Assembly (NCBI GenBank): GCA_002482965.1
Contig: DLGZ01000029.1
Span: forward strand, 37,760 to 82,071
Length of the DNA stretch: 44,312 bases
Reading direction: 5' to 3'
DNA from: Verrucomicrobiaceae bacterium UBA7681
GTDB taxonomy: Bacteria; Verrucomicrobiota; Verrucomicrobiia; Verrucomicrobiales; Verrucomicrobiaceae
A program made the translations under genes and the position numbers. Of this stretch, positions 29,382 through 41,200 are shown piece after piece. The notes beneath the pieces are model-generated. The model was given only the letters and a program-made list of their open reading frames with translations, was not told where the DNA came from and ran no database searches. The number at the start of each line of letters is the position of its first letter. The first letter of the stretch is position 1.

Positions 29382-30704
29382 TCACTCTGGTGTGGCCGCG
29401 AGCCTGACGCTCCGCACTTTCATCCAAGCGCCAGCTTCGGCGCTGCCCACGGGGTCGATCCGCAGGCGCAGCATGCCACCATGGTAGGAAGGTAGGGAAG
29501 ACAGGGGAATGATATGGCGGTGGAATTCACCGTCGGCGATGAGGGGAAAGGACGTCATGTTTGCGGACGAAAAGCCCTGCTGCCCATGCGGCTGCCACAT
29601 CACGGTACCCTGCTTCTGCTTCGTGTGAAAGGCGGCCTCGATGATGAGATAGGGGGCATCGGCCGCCTGCCAAAAGGACAGCGGGCTGATGAGTTGTGGA
29701 TCTACTTGATCCAGCAGCACGTGCATATGTTCCTTTACCGGCCAGCCGGTGTCATGGGCGTTTTGGTAGTGCCAGCCCTGGCGATCCTGCTTGAAGTTCC
29801 AGGTGGGTGGCCCCTGAGGGCGGTGTGTGGCCGCACGTGCGCGGATCTCCTGCACCGTACCCAGAACCAACTCGCAGCGAAATTCATAGACGATGTTGTG
29901 GTCGAGAATCTCCAGGCCCTGACCGGCGAGATAGCCGGTGCTGTTGAGGTGCGTGTCATTGGGGCCGGGCTTGCCAGCAAAGCCGCCGGTGAAATGCACG
30001 CGGCCGGGCGTGATGAGGCCGAGGCCATGGTCATGCTCATCAAGAAGTGCTGCCCAGCCCTCAGTGCCGGTCCAGAAAGACCAGGGGTGTTTGGTTTGAG
30101 ATTTGGGGATGAGGGAAACTGTCTCCTGACTGAAAGGCTGGGGGCCGGTGTAGCTGACCACGCGATGAAACGCGGCATTGGCATAGACGGCGGGGAGTTC
30201 CTGCAACCGTGCTGGATACTGTGTGGTGTCGGCGCGTGTGTTCGTGAGCCGCGCCCGGGCCTTCACTACAGCGCCGTCCAGTTCCAGCCAGGAATCGAAG
30301 GTGCATTCTCCCGGTATGTTGTTCAGTGGCCATTGCATTGGCACGCAGGTGAGGTGGATCTGTTTGCCATCGTTTTCGTGGGCTAGAATACGGCTGGGGT
30401 TTTTGAAATCATCGCCTGTCTGAATGGGATTCCAGCCGATGTGCCGCCAGTGCTCGGAAGGCTTCTGTCCGTTGGCTTCGAATGGCACTGGGCCGGAGAA
30501 AAATGAAAGCTGCACCTGCCGCCCCAGGTCGAAGTTGTTGATCACGTTGGCCCCGTCCTTCACGTCCGCCAGAAAGGTGATCGCGCCGCCGCGCTCTAGG
30601 TCAACGCCTAGTTTTATCCGGTCATTCTCCAGCCAGCTCATGCGTTCCGCCTGTGCCGAGACGGAGACAAGCAGAATGACGAGCAGCAGATGTGTAGCAT
30701 GCAT
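29382..30704 (-). CDS. secreted protein of unknown function
   Basis: This 440-residue protein starts at ATG 30704 with a signal peptide (ATHLLLVILLVSVSAQAE). The mature part opens MSWLENDRIKLGVDLERGGAITFLAD, a pattern seen in exported beta-sandwich proteins of Acidobacteriota, Planctomycetota and Verrucomicrobiota that are often placed near carbohydrate-active enzymes. The segment RHIGWNPIQTGDD, a long beta-rich middle and a C-terminal jelly-roll-like region (YLIIEAAFHT, HIIPLSSLPSYHGGMLRLRIDPVG) follow. No catalytic motif can be named. It converges with pyrC across 25 bp. The 197 bp upstream to the next gene show no clear element. Confidence 0.72.
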   Translation of the reverse strand: MHATHLLLVILLVSVSAQAERMSWLENDRIKLGVDLERGGAITFLADVKDGANVINNFDLGRQVQLSFFSGPVPFEANGQKPSEHWRHIGWNPIQTGDDFKNPSRILAHENDGKQIHLTCVPMQWPLNNIPGECTFDSWLELDGAVVKARARLTNTRADTTQYPARLQELPAVYANAAFHRVVSYTGPQPFSQETVSLIPKSQTKHPWSFWTGTEGWAALLDEHDHGLGLITPGRVHFTGGFAGKPGPNDTHLNSTGYLAGQGLEILDHNIVYEFRCELVLGTVQEIRARAATHRPQGPPTWNFKQDRQGWHYQNAHDTGWPVKEHMHVLLDQVDPQLISPLSFWQAADAPYLIIEAAFHTKQKQGTVMWQPHGQQGFSSANMTSFPLIADGEFHRHIIPLSSLPSYHGGMLRLRIDPVGSAEAGAWMKVRSVRLAATPE

Positions 30705-30901
30705 AGCGGGGAAAGATGGGGATGCTGTCAGATGCAGCAAGGTAAAGGAAATGGATGGGGACGGAGGTTGCGCCAGGTGGAGGGAACGGTGATGAGACGG
30801 CGGTACTGAATGTTATGCACGAAGGATTTCCTTGGTCGAGAAGTGTCACAGCAGACTAGCAACGGGCTACATCCAGCCTGCATTCACTCCTCTTATCCTG
30901 C

Positions 30902-31402
30902 ATGACCAAAAACAAGAAAGGCAATCCGCGCCAGTTCGCCCTCATTTTCAGCATCGTCGGTCTGGTGATGTTTTGTGTGGGTGTGAAGGAAGTCTGGGAA
31001 TCCAATGCGAGCAAGGCCTGGCCCGCCACTCAGGGAAAGGTGCTTTCTTCGTTTGTGCGCTCGCCTAGAGGAGGCTCCAAAGCGCTCTACACTCCCATGG
31101 TACAGTATGAGTTTGCTGTCGGTGGAGCCAAGTTCGCATCTCAGCGGGTGTCGTTTGGCAGCTATCAGTCGAGCCGAAGCTCAGATGCGGGGACAGTCGT
31201 GGCGCGCTATCCGGTAGGCGCTGAGGTGACGGTGTATTTCAATGCGAATGATCCGGCTGACAGCGTGCTGGAACCAGGGACCGAGATGACGAACTTGCTG
31301 CTGCCGTTGCTGGGCCTGGTCTTTGCCTCAGCTGGGTTCTGGCTCTTCAGGACTGAGCAGAAAGCGGGCGGCGTTGCCGCTTTGGGCCGTCAGAATCCTT
31401 GA
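30902..31402 (+). CDS. DUF3592 domain membrane protein
   Basis: This 166-residue protein has two membrane helices, at about residues 13-32 (ALIFSIVGLVMFCVGVKEVW) and 130-148 (LLLPLLGLVFASAGFWLF). Between them lies the small DUF3592 beta domain: AWPATQGKVLSSFV, YTPMVQYEFAVGG, ARYPVGAEVTVYFNANDPADSVLEPG. The domain is found widely in bacteria, without a known function. The loop should face the periplasm or cytoplasm as one unit. The gene stands alone, 77 bp before trmO. Confidence 0.85.
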   Translation: MTKNKKGNPRQFALIFSIVGLVMFCVGVKEVWESNASKAWPATQGKVLSSFVRSPRGGSKALYTPMVQYEFAVGGAKFASQRVSFGSYQSSRSSDAGTVVARYPVGAEVTVYFNANDPADSVLEPGTEMTNLLLPLLGLVFASAGFWLFRTEQKAGGVAALGRQNP

Positions 31403-31479
31403 GTCCTTTAGACGGCTGCATGAGTCAGGATTGACCAGCTTCTGCCTTGCTGCGCGGGTTTGTCCGCCCTAGTTGCGAT

Positions 31480-32154
31480 ATGATTTCACTGAACGTCATC
31501 GCCACATTGCGCACGTGCTACACCGACAAGTTCGGTGTGCCACGGCAGTCGGGGCTGGTGCCCAGCGCGTGGGGCGTAGTCGAGTTTGAGCCGGCGTATC
31601 GGCGCATGGAGGCGGTGCGTGGCATCGAACAGTTCAGCCATCTATGGTTGATTACGCAGTTTCATCTTGTCACGGAAGAGCCGACTTCGCTCCTGGTGCG
31701 GCCGCCCCGGCTCGGGGGAAATGAACGGCGTGGGGTGTTTGCCACACGCTCGCCCTTTAGGCCAAACCGGCTGACGTTGAGCGTGGTGAAGCTCGACCGT
31801 GTGGAGCTTGATGGCGATGCCGCGCCGCGCCTGTTTGTCTCGGGAGTCGATCTTGTGGATGGCACGCCCATTCTCGACATCAAACCCTACATTAGGTTTG
31901 CCGATTCGGTGACTGAGGCCTGCAGCGGCTTCGCGGATGCGGCGCCGCAGCGGCTGCCGGTGCGCTGGGATTGCGACAGCCTCGTGCCGGATGACGTACG
32001 GATGATCATTGACCAATCGCTCGCTCTGCAGCCGCAGCCTGCCTATCACGAGGATGCAGAGCGGGAATATGCGACAGAGATCGCCGGCTGGCGTGTGCGC
32101 TGGGCTGCGACTCTCACAGGGGCATGCGTGAAGTCGTGTGAATGGGTGGGGTGA
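31480..32154 (+). CDS. trmO: tRNA (N6-threonylcarbamoyladenosine-37) methyltransferase, TsaA-like
   Basis: This 224-residue protein uses ATG 31480 (MISLNVIATLRT). It has the TrmO/TsaA/VirR beta-barrel signatures: YTDKFGVPRQSGLVPSAWGVVEF (17-39), IEQFSHLWLITQFH, RPPRLGGNERRGVFATRSPFRPNRLTLSVVKL (about 75-106) and VDLVDGTPILDIKPYIRFAD (122-141). The enzyme adds a methyl group from SAM to t6A37 in some tRNAs. The tail of about 50 residues is the family's C-terminal domain. The next frame overlaps this gene's end by 13 bp if it begins at 32142, or follows by 11 bp if it begins at 32166. Confidence 0.92.
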   Translation: MISLNVIATLRTCYTDKFGVPRQSGLVPSAWGVVEFEPAYRRMEAVRGIEQFSHLWLITQFHLVTEEPTSLLVRPPRLGGNERRGVFATRSPFRPNRLTLSVVKLDRVELDGDAAPRLFVSGVDLVDGTPILDIKPYIRFADSVTEACSGFADAAPQRLPVRWDCDSLVPDDVRMIIDQSLALQPQPAYHEDAEREYATEIAGWRVRWAATLTGACVKSCEWVG

Positions 32155-32165
32155 TTTGTTGTCGT

Positions 32166-33044
32166 ATGATTGACATTGATCTTCCCATTCGAGCCGCCAC
32201 AGAAACGGCCATAGCCCATGGCATCAAGCCGGACCGCTGCGACATCCTGCAAAACGGCAGTACGCTGGTGCTGCGCCTCACGGAAACACTGGTGGCACGC
32301 GTGGTGCAGGATGTGGACGGACCTCGGCAGGGCACGGAGTGGTTTGCGCGGGAGAATGCCATAGCTCAGCATCTGACTGAATACGGCGCACCGGTGATCC
32401 CGCTGCACTCCGACCTTCCGCCGGGACCGCATGAGCATCTGGGCTATCCGATTAATTTCTGGCAGTTCGTCACCCGCGTGGATGCCGAGCCTGATCCATC
32501 CGAAATCGGCCACACGCTGCGCCAATGCCACGACAGCATGCGCCATTTTTCGATGCCATTGCCCAAGCTGGCGATCCTCACCGAAAGCCTGGCCATTTTG
32601 CAAGACCGCGTTCTGTTTCCAAAGGCGACGCAGCAGATGCTGCGGGATCACCTCACGCAGTCCATTGAGGTGCTCAGCCATTATCCGCATCAAGCTCTGC
32701 ATGGCGATGCGCATCTGGGCAATCTTATGAACACCACGCATGGGCTGCTGTGGACTGACTGGGAAGATACCTTCTCCGGCCCCATCGAATGGGATGTGGC
32801 GTCGATCATTTGGAATGCGCAGATCCTCGACGAGGACCATGGCTGGGTGAAGGCGATCTGCGATGCTTATGGTCCTGTGAATGAAACGGCGCTGCACCAG
32901 TGTCTCATCGCTCGTGCAGCCGTGATGACGGCGTGGTATCCGATCCTCTATCCGAATCCAAATGCAGAACGACAAGCGAAACTCCAGCGACGCATCGACT
33001 GGCTCCAGACATGGACGGATGGAACCAGTATTGCCATTGCTTGA
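32166..33044 (+). CDS. APH-like phosphotransferase family protein
   Basis: This 292-residue kinase-fold protein is related to aminoglycoside/choline phosphotransferases. The catalytic loop is LHGDAHLGNLM and the metal-binding segment is LWTDWEDTFSGPIEWDVA, both intact. The N-lobe has ILQNGSTLVLRL and VARVV (the Lys position is replaced by Arg). Such proteins phosphorylate small alcohols, and real substrates are rarely antibiotics. The likely start is ATG 32166 (MIDIDLP); ATG 32142 would overlap trmO. It shares a transcript direction with trmO and is probably in the same operon. It converges with the secreted protein at 33051, with 6 bp between. Confidence 0.82.
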   Translation: MIDIDLPIRAATETAIAHGIKPDRCDILQNGSTLVLRLTETLVARVVQDVDGPRQGTEWFARENAIAQHLTEYGAPVIPLHSDLPPGPHEHLGYPINFWQFVTRVDAEPDPSEIGHTLRQCHDSMRHFSMPLPKLAILTESLAILQDRVLFPKATQQMLRDHLTQSIEVLSHYPHQALHGDAHLGNLMNTTHGLLWTDWEDTFSGPIEWDVASIIWNAQILDEDHGWVKAICDAYGPVNETALHQCLIARAAVMTAWYPILYPNPNAERQAKLQRRIDWLQTWTDGTSIAIA

Positions 33045-33050
33045 ACCGTT

Positions 33051-33656
33051 TTAGCGCCGCTCCCACTTCTGCTTTTCCACCTTCAGATCGATTTCCCAGC
33101 GACCGGTTGCAGCGTTTTTCTTCATGGCATGCTCCAGAACATTGGCTCCCGTGCCGGTCAACTGCATGCCTTTGGGATCGTCAGGAAAAGACCAGCTGTG
33201 CGTTTTGTCATTGAACTTGAGCATCTGGTCAAAGCGACCGCTGGAACCTGGCACATAGGCAGCCTGGCCCATCAATGGCCCGGCTTTGACGAGATCCAGT
33301 TCAATCCAATACAACGCCCGACGTCCAAGCATTTCCATCTCGATGCCGACCTCGATTAATTGCGATGCCGAACGGAAGAAGGAGGAGCCGGTTGGGATCT
33401 TCCGCTCCTTGATGGGTGCATCGACTGTGTAGCTTACGCGACCCTCGCCGTCAGTGGTGAGGGCTTTCCCCGTGTTCGGAGCGCGTGAGTCTTTCTCGCT
33501 GCCGATGACCATGCGAACGGTCATTCCCGAAAGGGCACTGCCATCCTCATGCACAAAACGAGCTTTCACCTGAATCGGTTCAGCTGAAGCTTGCTGCATC
33601 GTTCCGAAAAGACAGGTGAGGAAACCGGATAAGAAAGAACGGATGGGCAGTTTCAT
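33051..33656 (-). CDS. secreted protein, unknown function
   Basis: This 201-residue protein starts at ATG 33656 with a signal peptide (MKLPIRSFLSGFLTCLFGTM, cleavage near ASA-EP). The mature part begins IQVKARFVHEDGSALSGMTVRMVIG, the sequence pattern of an Ig/carboxypeptidase-regulatory-like beta-sandwich, followed by TTDGEGRVSYTVDAP. The remainder shows no motif. It is probably periplasmic or extracellular. Its start region faces the SGNH hydrolase gene divergently across about 150 bp. Confidence 0.7.
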   Translation of the reverse strand: MKLPIRSFLSGFLTCLFGTMQQASAEPIQVKARFVHEDGSALSGMTVRMVIGSEKDSRAPNTGKALTTDGEGRVSYTVDAPIKERKIPTGSSFFRSASQLIEVGIEMEMLGRRALYWIELDLVKAGPLMGQAAYVPGSSGRFDQMLKFNDKTHSWSFPDDPKGMQLTGTGANVLEHAMKKNAATGRWEIDLKVEKQKWERR

Positions 33657-33807
33657 GATGGAGAGTTTTGGCGCGGCGGATTTGAGAAGATAGCGCAAGT
33701 TTTCGACTTGAGCAGTTAGTGATATGGAATTGAGGCAGTGGAGACATTGGACAAACAATAAAGGACGTCAAAGTTCAAGATACCGTCAAGACAACCCACT
33801 GACGCCG

Positions 33808-34917
33808 ATGAAACTCATGTCCGCCACTCATCTTGCCCGCCTGCTATCAGCGACTCTCTTTGGAGGTGCCGCTTTGTTGATCGCAGAAGAACCGGCAGCG
33901 CAACACATCTCATTTCCTGATCCTCGCATTACGGTGAGTGGTCTTGGCTGGTGGCAGGAGCAGCCGAAGCTTCAGCGACTCCCTGACCGCTTGAAGAGCG
34001 AAATGCCACCGAAGGTCTGGAAGCTCTCGCAGGCACCTGCGGGTGTGAGGCTGCGGTTTCGCACGAATACGGTGAACCTAAGCATTGAGGCCATCACGGG
34101 AACTTACAAGCTGGCTCCTTCACCGGCGATGGCGCTGATCGGTATGGATGTTTATGTTGATGGTCGCTATCTCGGCAGTGCCTTGCCTGATGAAAAAGCC
34201 GTGCTGAAAAAGCAATGGACGTTGGGCACCGCGACCACCATGCATGAGGTGGAAATCTATCTGCCCATCGGTGCTCCGACCGTGCTGAAGGAGCTGATCA
34301 TTGATGCCGGGTCTGCTTTGGAGCCGGGTGCCGCTTATACGCAGGAGAAGCCGATTGTGTACTATGGCTCCAGCATCACGCAAGGGGCGCAGGCTTCAAA
34401 TCCCGGTGTGGCCTTTCCATGCTTCCTTGGCCGCTGGTTGAACACGGACTTCATCAATCTGGGTTTTTCCGGCAATGGCATGGGCGAGCCTGCACTTGCG
34501 CGGGCCGTCGCGGAGATTTCCGCGGCTGTCTATGTCATCGACTACTGGGCCAATCCGCCGCCGGAAGTGTATGAGAAGACCTTTCCTGAATTCATCGCCA
34601 TCATCAGGGCGAAGCATCCGGAGACACCTATCGTTGTCACCGGGCCTTATTACAATCCTTCCGAGGTCTTCGGCAGCCGCATGGGGCAGTATCAGCTCGA
34701 AAAACGAAAACTCATCCCTCGCCTGGTGGAAGAGAAGCAGAAGGCTGGTGACAAAAACATCCACTACGTGGACGGCTTCGACCTGATCTCCCCTGATCAA
34801 TCGGATGCTCTCTCAGATGCCCGCCATGCGAACAGCTACGGCATGTTTCTCTACGCCCGTGGTCTGGAGCCTGTGCTGCGCAAAGTTCTCCGTTTGCCTG
34901 CCGTGCCTGCACGTTGA
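33808..34917 (+). CDS. SGNH/GDSL-type hydrolase with N-terminal beta domain
   Basis: This 369-residue exported protein (signal MSATHLARLLSATLFGGAALLIA) has a beta-sandwich carbohydrate-binding-like domain (about residues 40-160, with a VYVDGRYLGSALPDE strand). The SGNH catalytic core follows: block I YYGSSITQGAQ with the catalytic Ser, block II NLGFSGNG, block III in VIDYWANPP (the usual Asn position), and block V DARHANSYG with the Asp-x-x-His pair. Members deacetylate or de-esterify polysaccharides. The N-terminal domain plus SGNH core is the layout of two-domain acetyl-xylan-esterase-like or DUF4886-like enzymes. ATG 33808 is preferred to the frame extension from 33724. Confidence 0.85.
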   Translation: MKLMSATHLARLLSATLFGGAALLIAEEPAAQHISFPDPRITVSGLGWWQEQPKLQRLPDRLKSEMPPKVWKLSQAPAGVRLRFRTNTVNLSIEAITGTYKLAPSPAMALIGMDVYVDGRYLGSALPDEKAVLKKQWTLGTATTMHEVEIYLPIGAPTVLKELIIDAGSALEPGAAYTQEKPIVYYGSSITQGAQASNPGVAFPCFLGRWLNTDFINLGFSGNGMGEPALARAVAEISAAVYVIDYWANPPPEVYEKTFPEFIAIIRAKHPETPIVVTGPYYNPSEVFGSRMGQYQLEKRKLIPRLVEEKQKAGDKNIHYVDGFDLISPDQSDALSDARHANSYGMFLYARGLEPVLRKVLRLPAVPAR

Positions 34918-35298
34918 AGATCTACCAGATGAAGCCTTCGTTGAGGGCGCGTGATTGGGATCAATCTGAACGAATCTCAGTGGAATGCGTGAATCGAGTT
35001 TTTGCGCAAGGGGAACAGGGGAATGTGATGTGGTGTTAAACGCCACAGAAATTGAGCCCGCAGTGTGTTTGAAAACATGTCACCTAGGCATGCTTGTTTT
35101 TTCTCTGAATTCCGTGGAAATTTCGCACATAAACTGCTGTACTCGAAGCCCCTGATTCTGACATGAGAATGCGGTGGTTTTTTTGGATGCAGGCTGAGTT
35201 GAACGTTTGAGTTCCGACATCGGTCTTTGACTTCCGGTTCTGCCGCCGCGCACGCAGCTTCCGATCAGGCATCAGACTTTTCCCTTCGCACTTTCTCA
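34918..35298. other. 381-bp non-coding region before the giant PEP-CTERM gene
   Basis: No convincing reading frame or RNA gene is seen here. It contains T-rich tracts near 35097 and 35177 and should carry the promoter of the giant protein gene. I could not settle on -35/-10 boxes, and no sigma54-type TGGCAC-N5-TTGC site, as used by many exosortase-dependent genes, was found. Confidence 0.6.
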
Positions 35299-38200
35299 AT
35301 GCATCGCATCACTTCGTCACAATCGCTCACCTCACGCGTCGTTCAATCACACATGCTGGCTTCGTGGCGATTTGCTTTGCAAATCGGTGTCATGGGAGCT
35401 TTGCTGGCTCTGTTCATTCCCGCATCGCTACAGGCCAGCATCTGGAATCAGCCGACTGGGGGGGATTTCAATACACCGGGGAATTGGGACACGAACGCAG
35501 TTCCCGGGGCCGGGGACACGGCGCTGTTCAACATCGCGATGTCGGGAAATATCACCCTGTCGGCGAATGCAGCGCCGGGAAGCATCAGCTTTGACACCAA
35601 TGCCACCAGCTTTTCACTGGGTGCTCTGGCTGGCAGCACGATCACCGCGGCTAATGGTGGCGCGATCTCGATCCTCTCCACGCTCGCTGCTGCGGGCCAG
35701 ACTTTTACGATCAACGCCCCGCTGATCCTGACGCCGGATTCAACGACGACGCCCGGCACGTTCACGATTCAGAATGACGGCACCAGTGCCAGCACCGTCC
35801 TCGTTGTCGCCGGCGGCATTTCCAGCAGCGCCACCAGTGGTGCTGAGACCCTTACCCTGTCGGGATCAAACACCGGTGCCAATTTGATCAGCGGTGCCAT
35901 TGTCAATGGGGGTGCGTCGAGTCTGATTCTGACAAAGAGCGGCGCGGGCACTTGGACGCTCTCAGGAGCGAACACTTACACAGGAGGAAGCAACATCGCT
36001 GCGGGTAAACTGGTGCTGAGTGGTGGCAATAACCGGCTCCTGAGCACCGGGACGCTGAATTTCACCGGCAGCAGCGGCACCCTGGACGTGGGCTCCACAA
36101 GCCAGACATTGGGCGGCCTGACTTTTCTGGCGACGGGAATCAACAGCAATGTGATCACCGGTGCAGGCGGCACGTTAAGCATCACAAGTGGAAACATTCA
36201 AATCGGCAGTGGCAATACGGATGCCAGCGCCGCCGCACTGACCGTGGACATGAGCGGGCTGGGTACGTTCAATTACACCCGGACCACGGGTGTCTTCAAT
36301 GTGGGAGGCACTACTGACACGGCCACCGTCGTGACGGGGGGCGGCACTTTGACCATGGCGGCAATCAACACCATCACGGCGGCGAGTTTCAATGTGGGCT
36401 TCTACACCACGGGTCTCGGCTCGCTCAACAGCGGCACGGTGCATCTGGGCCAGACGAACACGATCAATGCCTCGACCATTCTTGTGGGAAATCAGAAGAC
36501 CACCGCCCTGCTGGATTTTCAAAACCTGACCGCCCCCACGCTGAAAATCCGCGGCACGGGTGGGACTGACACCGATCGGGCTGCCATCACTGTGGGGACA
36601 GAAAATAGCGGAATCACAGACACTGTCGCCACCTTTGACCTGACCACTGGCGGCACGGTCTCCAGTACGTTGGACGCCATGGTCAGCACCCTGATGATCG
36701 GGCAAAACCTCCGCAACACCAATTCGGCGGGCAAGTCTTCAACCGGCACCTTCATCATGGGGCTGGGCACGCTGAACGCGACCACGATCATCATCGGGCA
36801 GCAGGACTCAACTGTTTCAGTGACCGCATCCGGTGCGGCGACTGGAACTCTGAGCCTCAATGGCGGGACAATCACTACGACCACCCTGATATTGGCGGAC
36901 AAAAAGAGCAGCGTGGCAGCTGCGGCACAGACGATCACGAGCAACTTCAACCTCTACAGCGGCACGCTCAATGCGACGACCATTCAGCGCGGAGGCGTGG
37001 GCACGGGTGCGGGAGCGAACTCGGCGACGATCAACTTCAACTGGGTGGATGGCACGATTGGCAATGTGGCTGGGGCGGACATGACCGTGAATGGCAACAC
37101 CGCTTTGAACGGCCTGACCGGAGGACTCAACATCGTCCTGAACAACACTGGCAACACCTCGGGCACACACACCTGGAACGTAAGCGGCACACAGACAGCC
37201 ACCTTGCAAAACACGGTGACGCTCAGCGGCGCGGGCGGCTTGACCAAGACTGGCACCGGCATGCTGATCTTGGCTGGTGCCAACAGCTACGCGGGGCCGA
37301 CTCTGGTCACCAGTGGCACGGTGCAGTTTGGGCTTGAGGCTTCGCTCTACGGTGGCAACACAGCGAGTTGGACGGACACAAATCTCGTGGTCAGTTCTGG
37401 CGCGACTGCGGCATTCAATGTGGGTGGTGTCGGCGAGTTCACGGCTGCAGACATCAACAAGTTGAAAGCCTTGGGCACGGCTACCACTGGATTCATGAAA
37501 GGATCCTTCCTCGGGCTCGACACCACCAACGCGGGCGGCACCTTCACCATCGGTTCCGTCATTGCGAATTCGAATGGTGGCAGCAACTTTCTCGGACTGG
37601 TCAAGCTGGGCACTGGGACATTGATGCTCACTGCGGCGAACACCTACACCGGCGGCACCACCATTGCTGCGGGGACACTGGCCTTGAGCGGAGGAAACAA
37701 CCGGCTCCTGAGCACTGGGACGCTGAATTTCACCGGCAGCAGCGGCACGCTGGATGTGGGCTCCACCAGTCAGACGCTGGGTGGACTCACATTTCCAACG
37801 GTCGGCACCGGAAGTCATGTCATCACCGGGGCTGGCGGCACACTCACGGTGAACAGCGGGAGCATTCAGATCGGTGGTGGCAACGCAATCGCGAGCGGTT
37901 CGGAAACCTTGGATATGTCAGGTTTGGGCACGTTTAATTACATCAATGCCTCCGGGAATTTCAGTGTGGGAGGCCAGGCCAACAACAACTCGGGTGCAAT
38001 CACCGGGAACGGCGTCCTGAGTCTGGCGGTAACGAACACAATCACGGCGGCGACTTTCAAGATCAATCCTTTTAGCACTGGTCTCAGTTCACCGAACAGT
38101 GGCGCGGTGCATCTGGGGCAGACCAACACCATCAACGCTTCGACCATTTTGATCGGGGAGCAGAAGACTATCGCACTGCTTGATTTCCAAAGTGGACTCA

Positions 38201-41200
38201 TCAATCCAACGCTGAAAATTCGTGGCACGGGAGGAACTGATGCAGACCGTGCCACTGTGACCGTGGGCTACAACGGCAGCGGCGTACTGACTTCCGATTC
38301 GACGGTGGATTTGACCACGGGTGTGACGGGTGGCAGCACGCTGGACGCCAAGATCAGCACTTTGCTGATCGGCCAGGCTGTGCGCGACGGTTCGGCTGGG
38401 AAGGCAGTCACCGGGACCTTCCTGATGGGCCTGGGGACGATGGATGTCACCACAATCATTCTTGGGCAGCAGAATGCTGTTACCGCGGGCAATTCCAGCC
38501 AGGCGACGGCCACGCTAAGCCTCAGTGGCGGGACGATCAACGTGACGACATTCACACTGGCAGACAAGCTCAGTGGCGTTGCTCCGCAGACGATCACAAG
38601 CAACTTCAACCTTTACAGCGGAACGCTGAACGCGACGACCATCCAGCGCGGCACGGCAGGCACGGGTACAGGAGCCGACACCGCGATCATCAATTTCAAC
38701 TGGGTGGATGGCACGATTGGCAACGTGGCGGGAGCGGACATGACCGTGAATGGCAACACCGCTCTGAATGGCATGACGGGTGGATTGAACATCGTGCTCA
38801 ACAACACCGGCAACATCTCGGGAACGCACACATGGAACGTGAGCGGTACTCTATTGGGCACCGTTCAAACGGCGACCATTCAGAGCACGGCAATCTTGAG
38901 CGGCGCGGGCGGGCTGACCAAGACGGGCCTTGGCACCCTGGTTTTCACCAGCGCCAACACCTACACAGGGCTGACGACGGTGACTGCGGGTGAACTTCAC
39001 CTCAACACCACGGGAGGTCAGGCCATCGCCGGAAATCTGACAGTAAGCGGTGGCATCGCCAAGCTGCTTCAGGGCAACCAGATCAATGCTGCCAAAAACT
39101 TGGTGGTGAGCGGAGGCATCTTTGCTCTGCAGGGCTTCAATCAGACGCTGGCTAATGTCCAGGTGAGCGGCGGCACTATCACCAGCAGCGGTGGCGTCCT
39201 CACCAGCACGAGTGCGTATGACATGCAGTCAGGTGTGGTGAGTGCGATCCTTGCGGGCAGCGCAGGGCTGTCCAAGACTACCGGGGGAACAGCGTTTCTT
39301 TCGGGTGTGAACATCTATTCCGGTGGCACCTCAGTCACAGGTGGCACCTTGATTGGCGTTAGCACCTCGGCACTGGGAACGAACAGCGGCCTGAGCATCG
39401 GCAGTGGTGCGACCTTTGCCTATCGTCCTACAACGGCCGGTTCGCTGAGCATCGGCTCGGGTGTGCTGACGCTTGCAGGGGGCAGTACCATCGGCACGGC
39501 GCTGGGCGGCACACTTAGCCAGTCGGTTATCACCAGTTCAGCCGCAGCCTCAGCGAGCGGATCGGTCGGGGTGGCGCTCTATTTTATTCCTGTGGCTACA
39601 CTGACCACCGGCACCAATAATTTGATCACTGTTGCCAGCGGGCTGACATCCGGTGGTGCCACCTACACTCTGACGCACCTCTACAACGCCACGAACTTTA
39701 CCGTGAGCAACCTCGTGGCGACCGACACCACTATGAGCATCAATGTTGCCAGCGCCACCGCGCTGACGACGGCTTACTGGAAGGGCGGACTCAGCGCAGG
39801 CAGCAACGTCTGGGCGCTCTCTGACGGCACTGCCAGCAACTGGGTCACCAATGCCAATGGTTCGGGTCCTACCCCGCTTGTTCCGGGTGTGGGTGCCGCT
39901 GTTACTTTTTCGGCCACTGGAGCCGCGAATCAGGGGGCGATGGTCCTCGGGGCGAGCATGACGATCAAAAGCCTGACGGTGAGTGACACCAATGCGGTGA
40001 CGCTGAACGCAGATGGCAATACGCTCACCATTGCCACAGGCATCACGGTGAACAGCGGCGCAGGGGCCGTCACTTTGAATGTTCCGGTGACGCTCGGGGC
40101 AAATCAAACGTGGACCAACAACAGCAGCAATCTGCTGACCATCGGCGGTGCGGTGAGCCTTGGTGCATTCAATCTGACGAGCGCGGGTTCAGGAAACACA
40201 TCCATCTCGGGAGCCATCAGTGGAACGGGCAATGTGACCAAAAACGGTGCCGGTACGCTGAACTTGTCCGGTGCCAGTACGACTACGGGGACGCTGACCA
40301 TCAATGCAGGCAGCGTCAATCTCTCCGGCAGTTATACAGGTGCTGTCACTATGGCCAATACGTCCACCGTGTTCAATCTGCTGGCGGGCGGGAGCCTCTA
40401 CGGAACCAATGTGGGATTCAGTGTCGGGTCGGGTTCTGGCAGCGTGGGCGTCTTTAATCAGTCTGGCGGAGACATCCTGTTCAACAACAACTTCAACCTG
40501 GGCCTCGGCGGAAACTCCACCAGCGGATCCTACGGTTTTTACAATCTGAGCGGCGGCACGGTGGCTGATACCGGCGGCGGCAATGTCCGCTTTCGGATGG
40601 GTGGCGGGGCCTCGTACTCGACAGGTGTGTTTTATCAATCCGGGGGTGCGGTCAACATCCTCTTCGGCAACGGCCTGGAGGTCGGGGCAAACGCGAGCAA
40701 CAATCTTTCCAACGCCACTGGAGTTGCGTACCTAACCGGAGGAACATTTACCGCGCTTTCCAATCGAATCGGCTACAACGGTGTCAGTAACAACGTCAAT
40801 GGGATCCGAGGGGAGCAGACTGTGGCCGGGGATGCCGTGATCACCATCAATGGGACCACTTTCCTCGGCCTTGCTGCCGATGATGTCGGCATTCTCAACC
40901 TGAATGGCGGCGTCTTTGCCACAAGACAGATTACCAAGACCAACGGCACCGGGATTGTGAATTTCAATGGCGGCGTGCTCAAGGCTGCCACCTCGGCCAA
41001 CGGCGGATCTTTTTTCACCGGGCTCACCAGCGCCAACGTCTTCGCAGGCGGTCTGACAGTCGATAGCAATGGTCAAACGATCACCATCGCACAGTCTCTG
41101 CTGGCACCTTCAGGCAACGGTGTCACGACGATTGCCGTGACCAATGGCGGCACCGGTTACGTCGGTGCTCCATACGTCGCCATCAGCGGCACTGGCTCTG

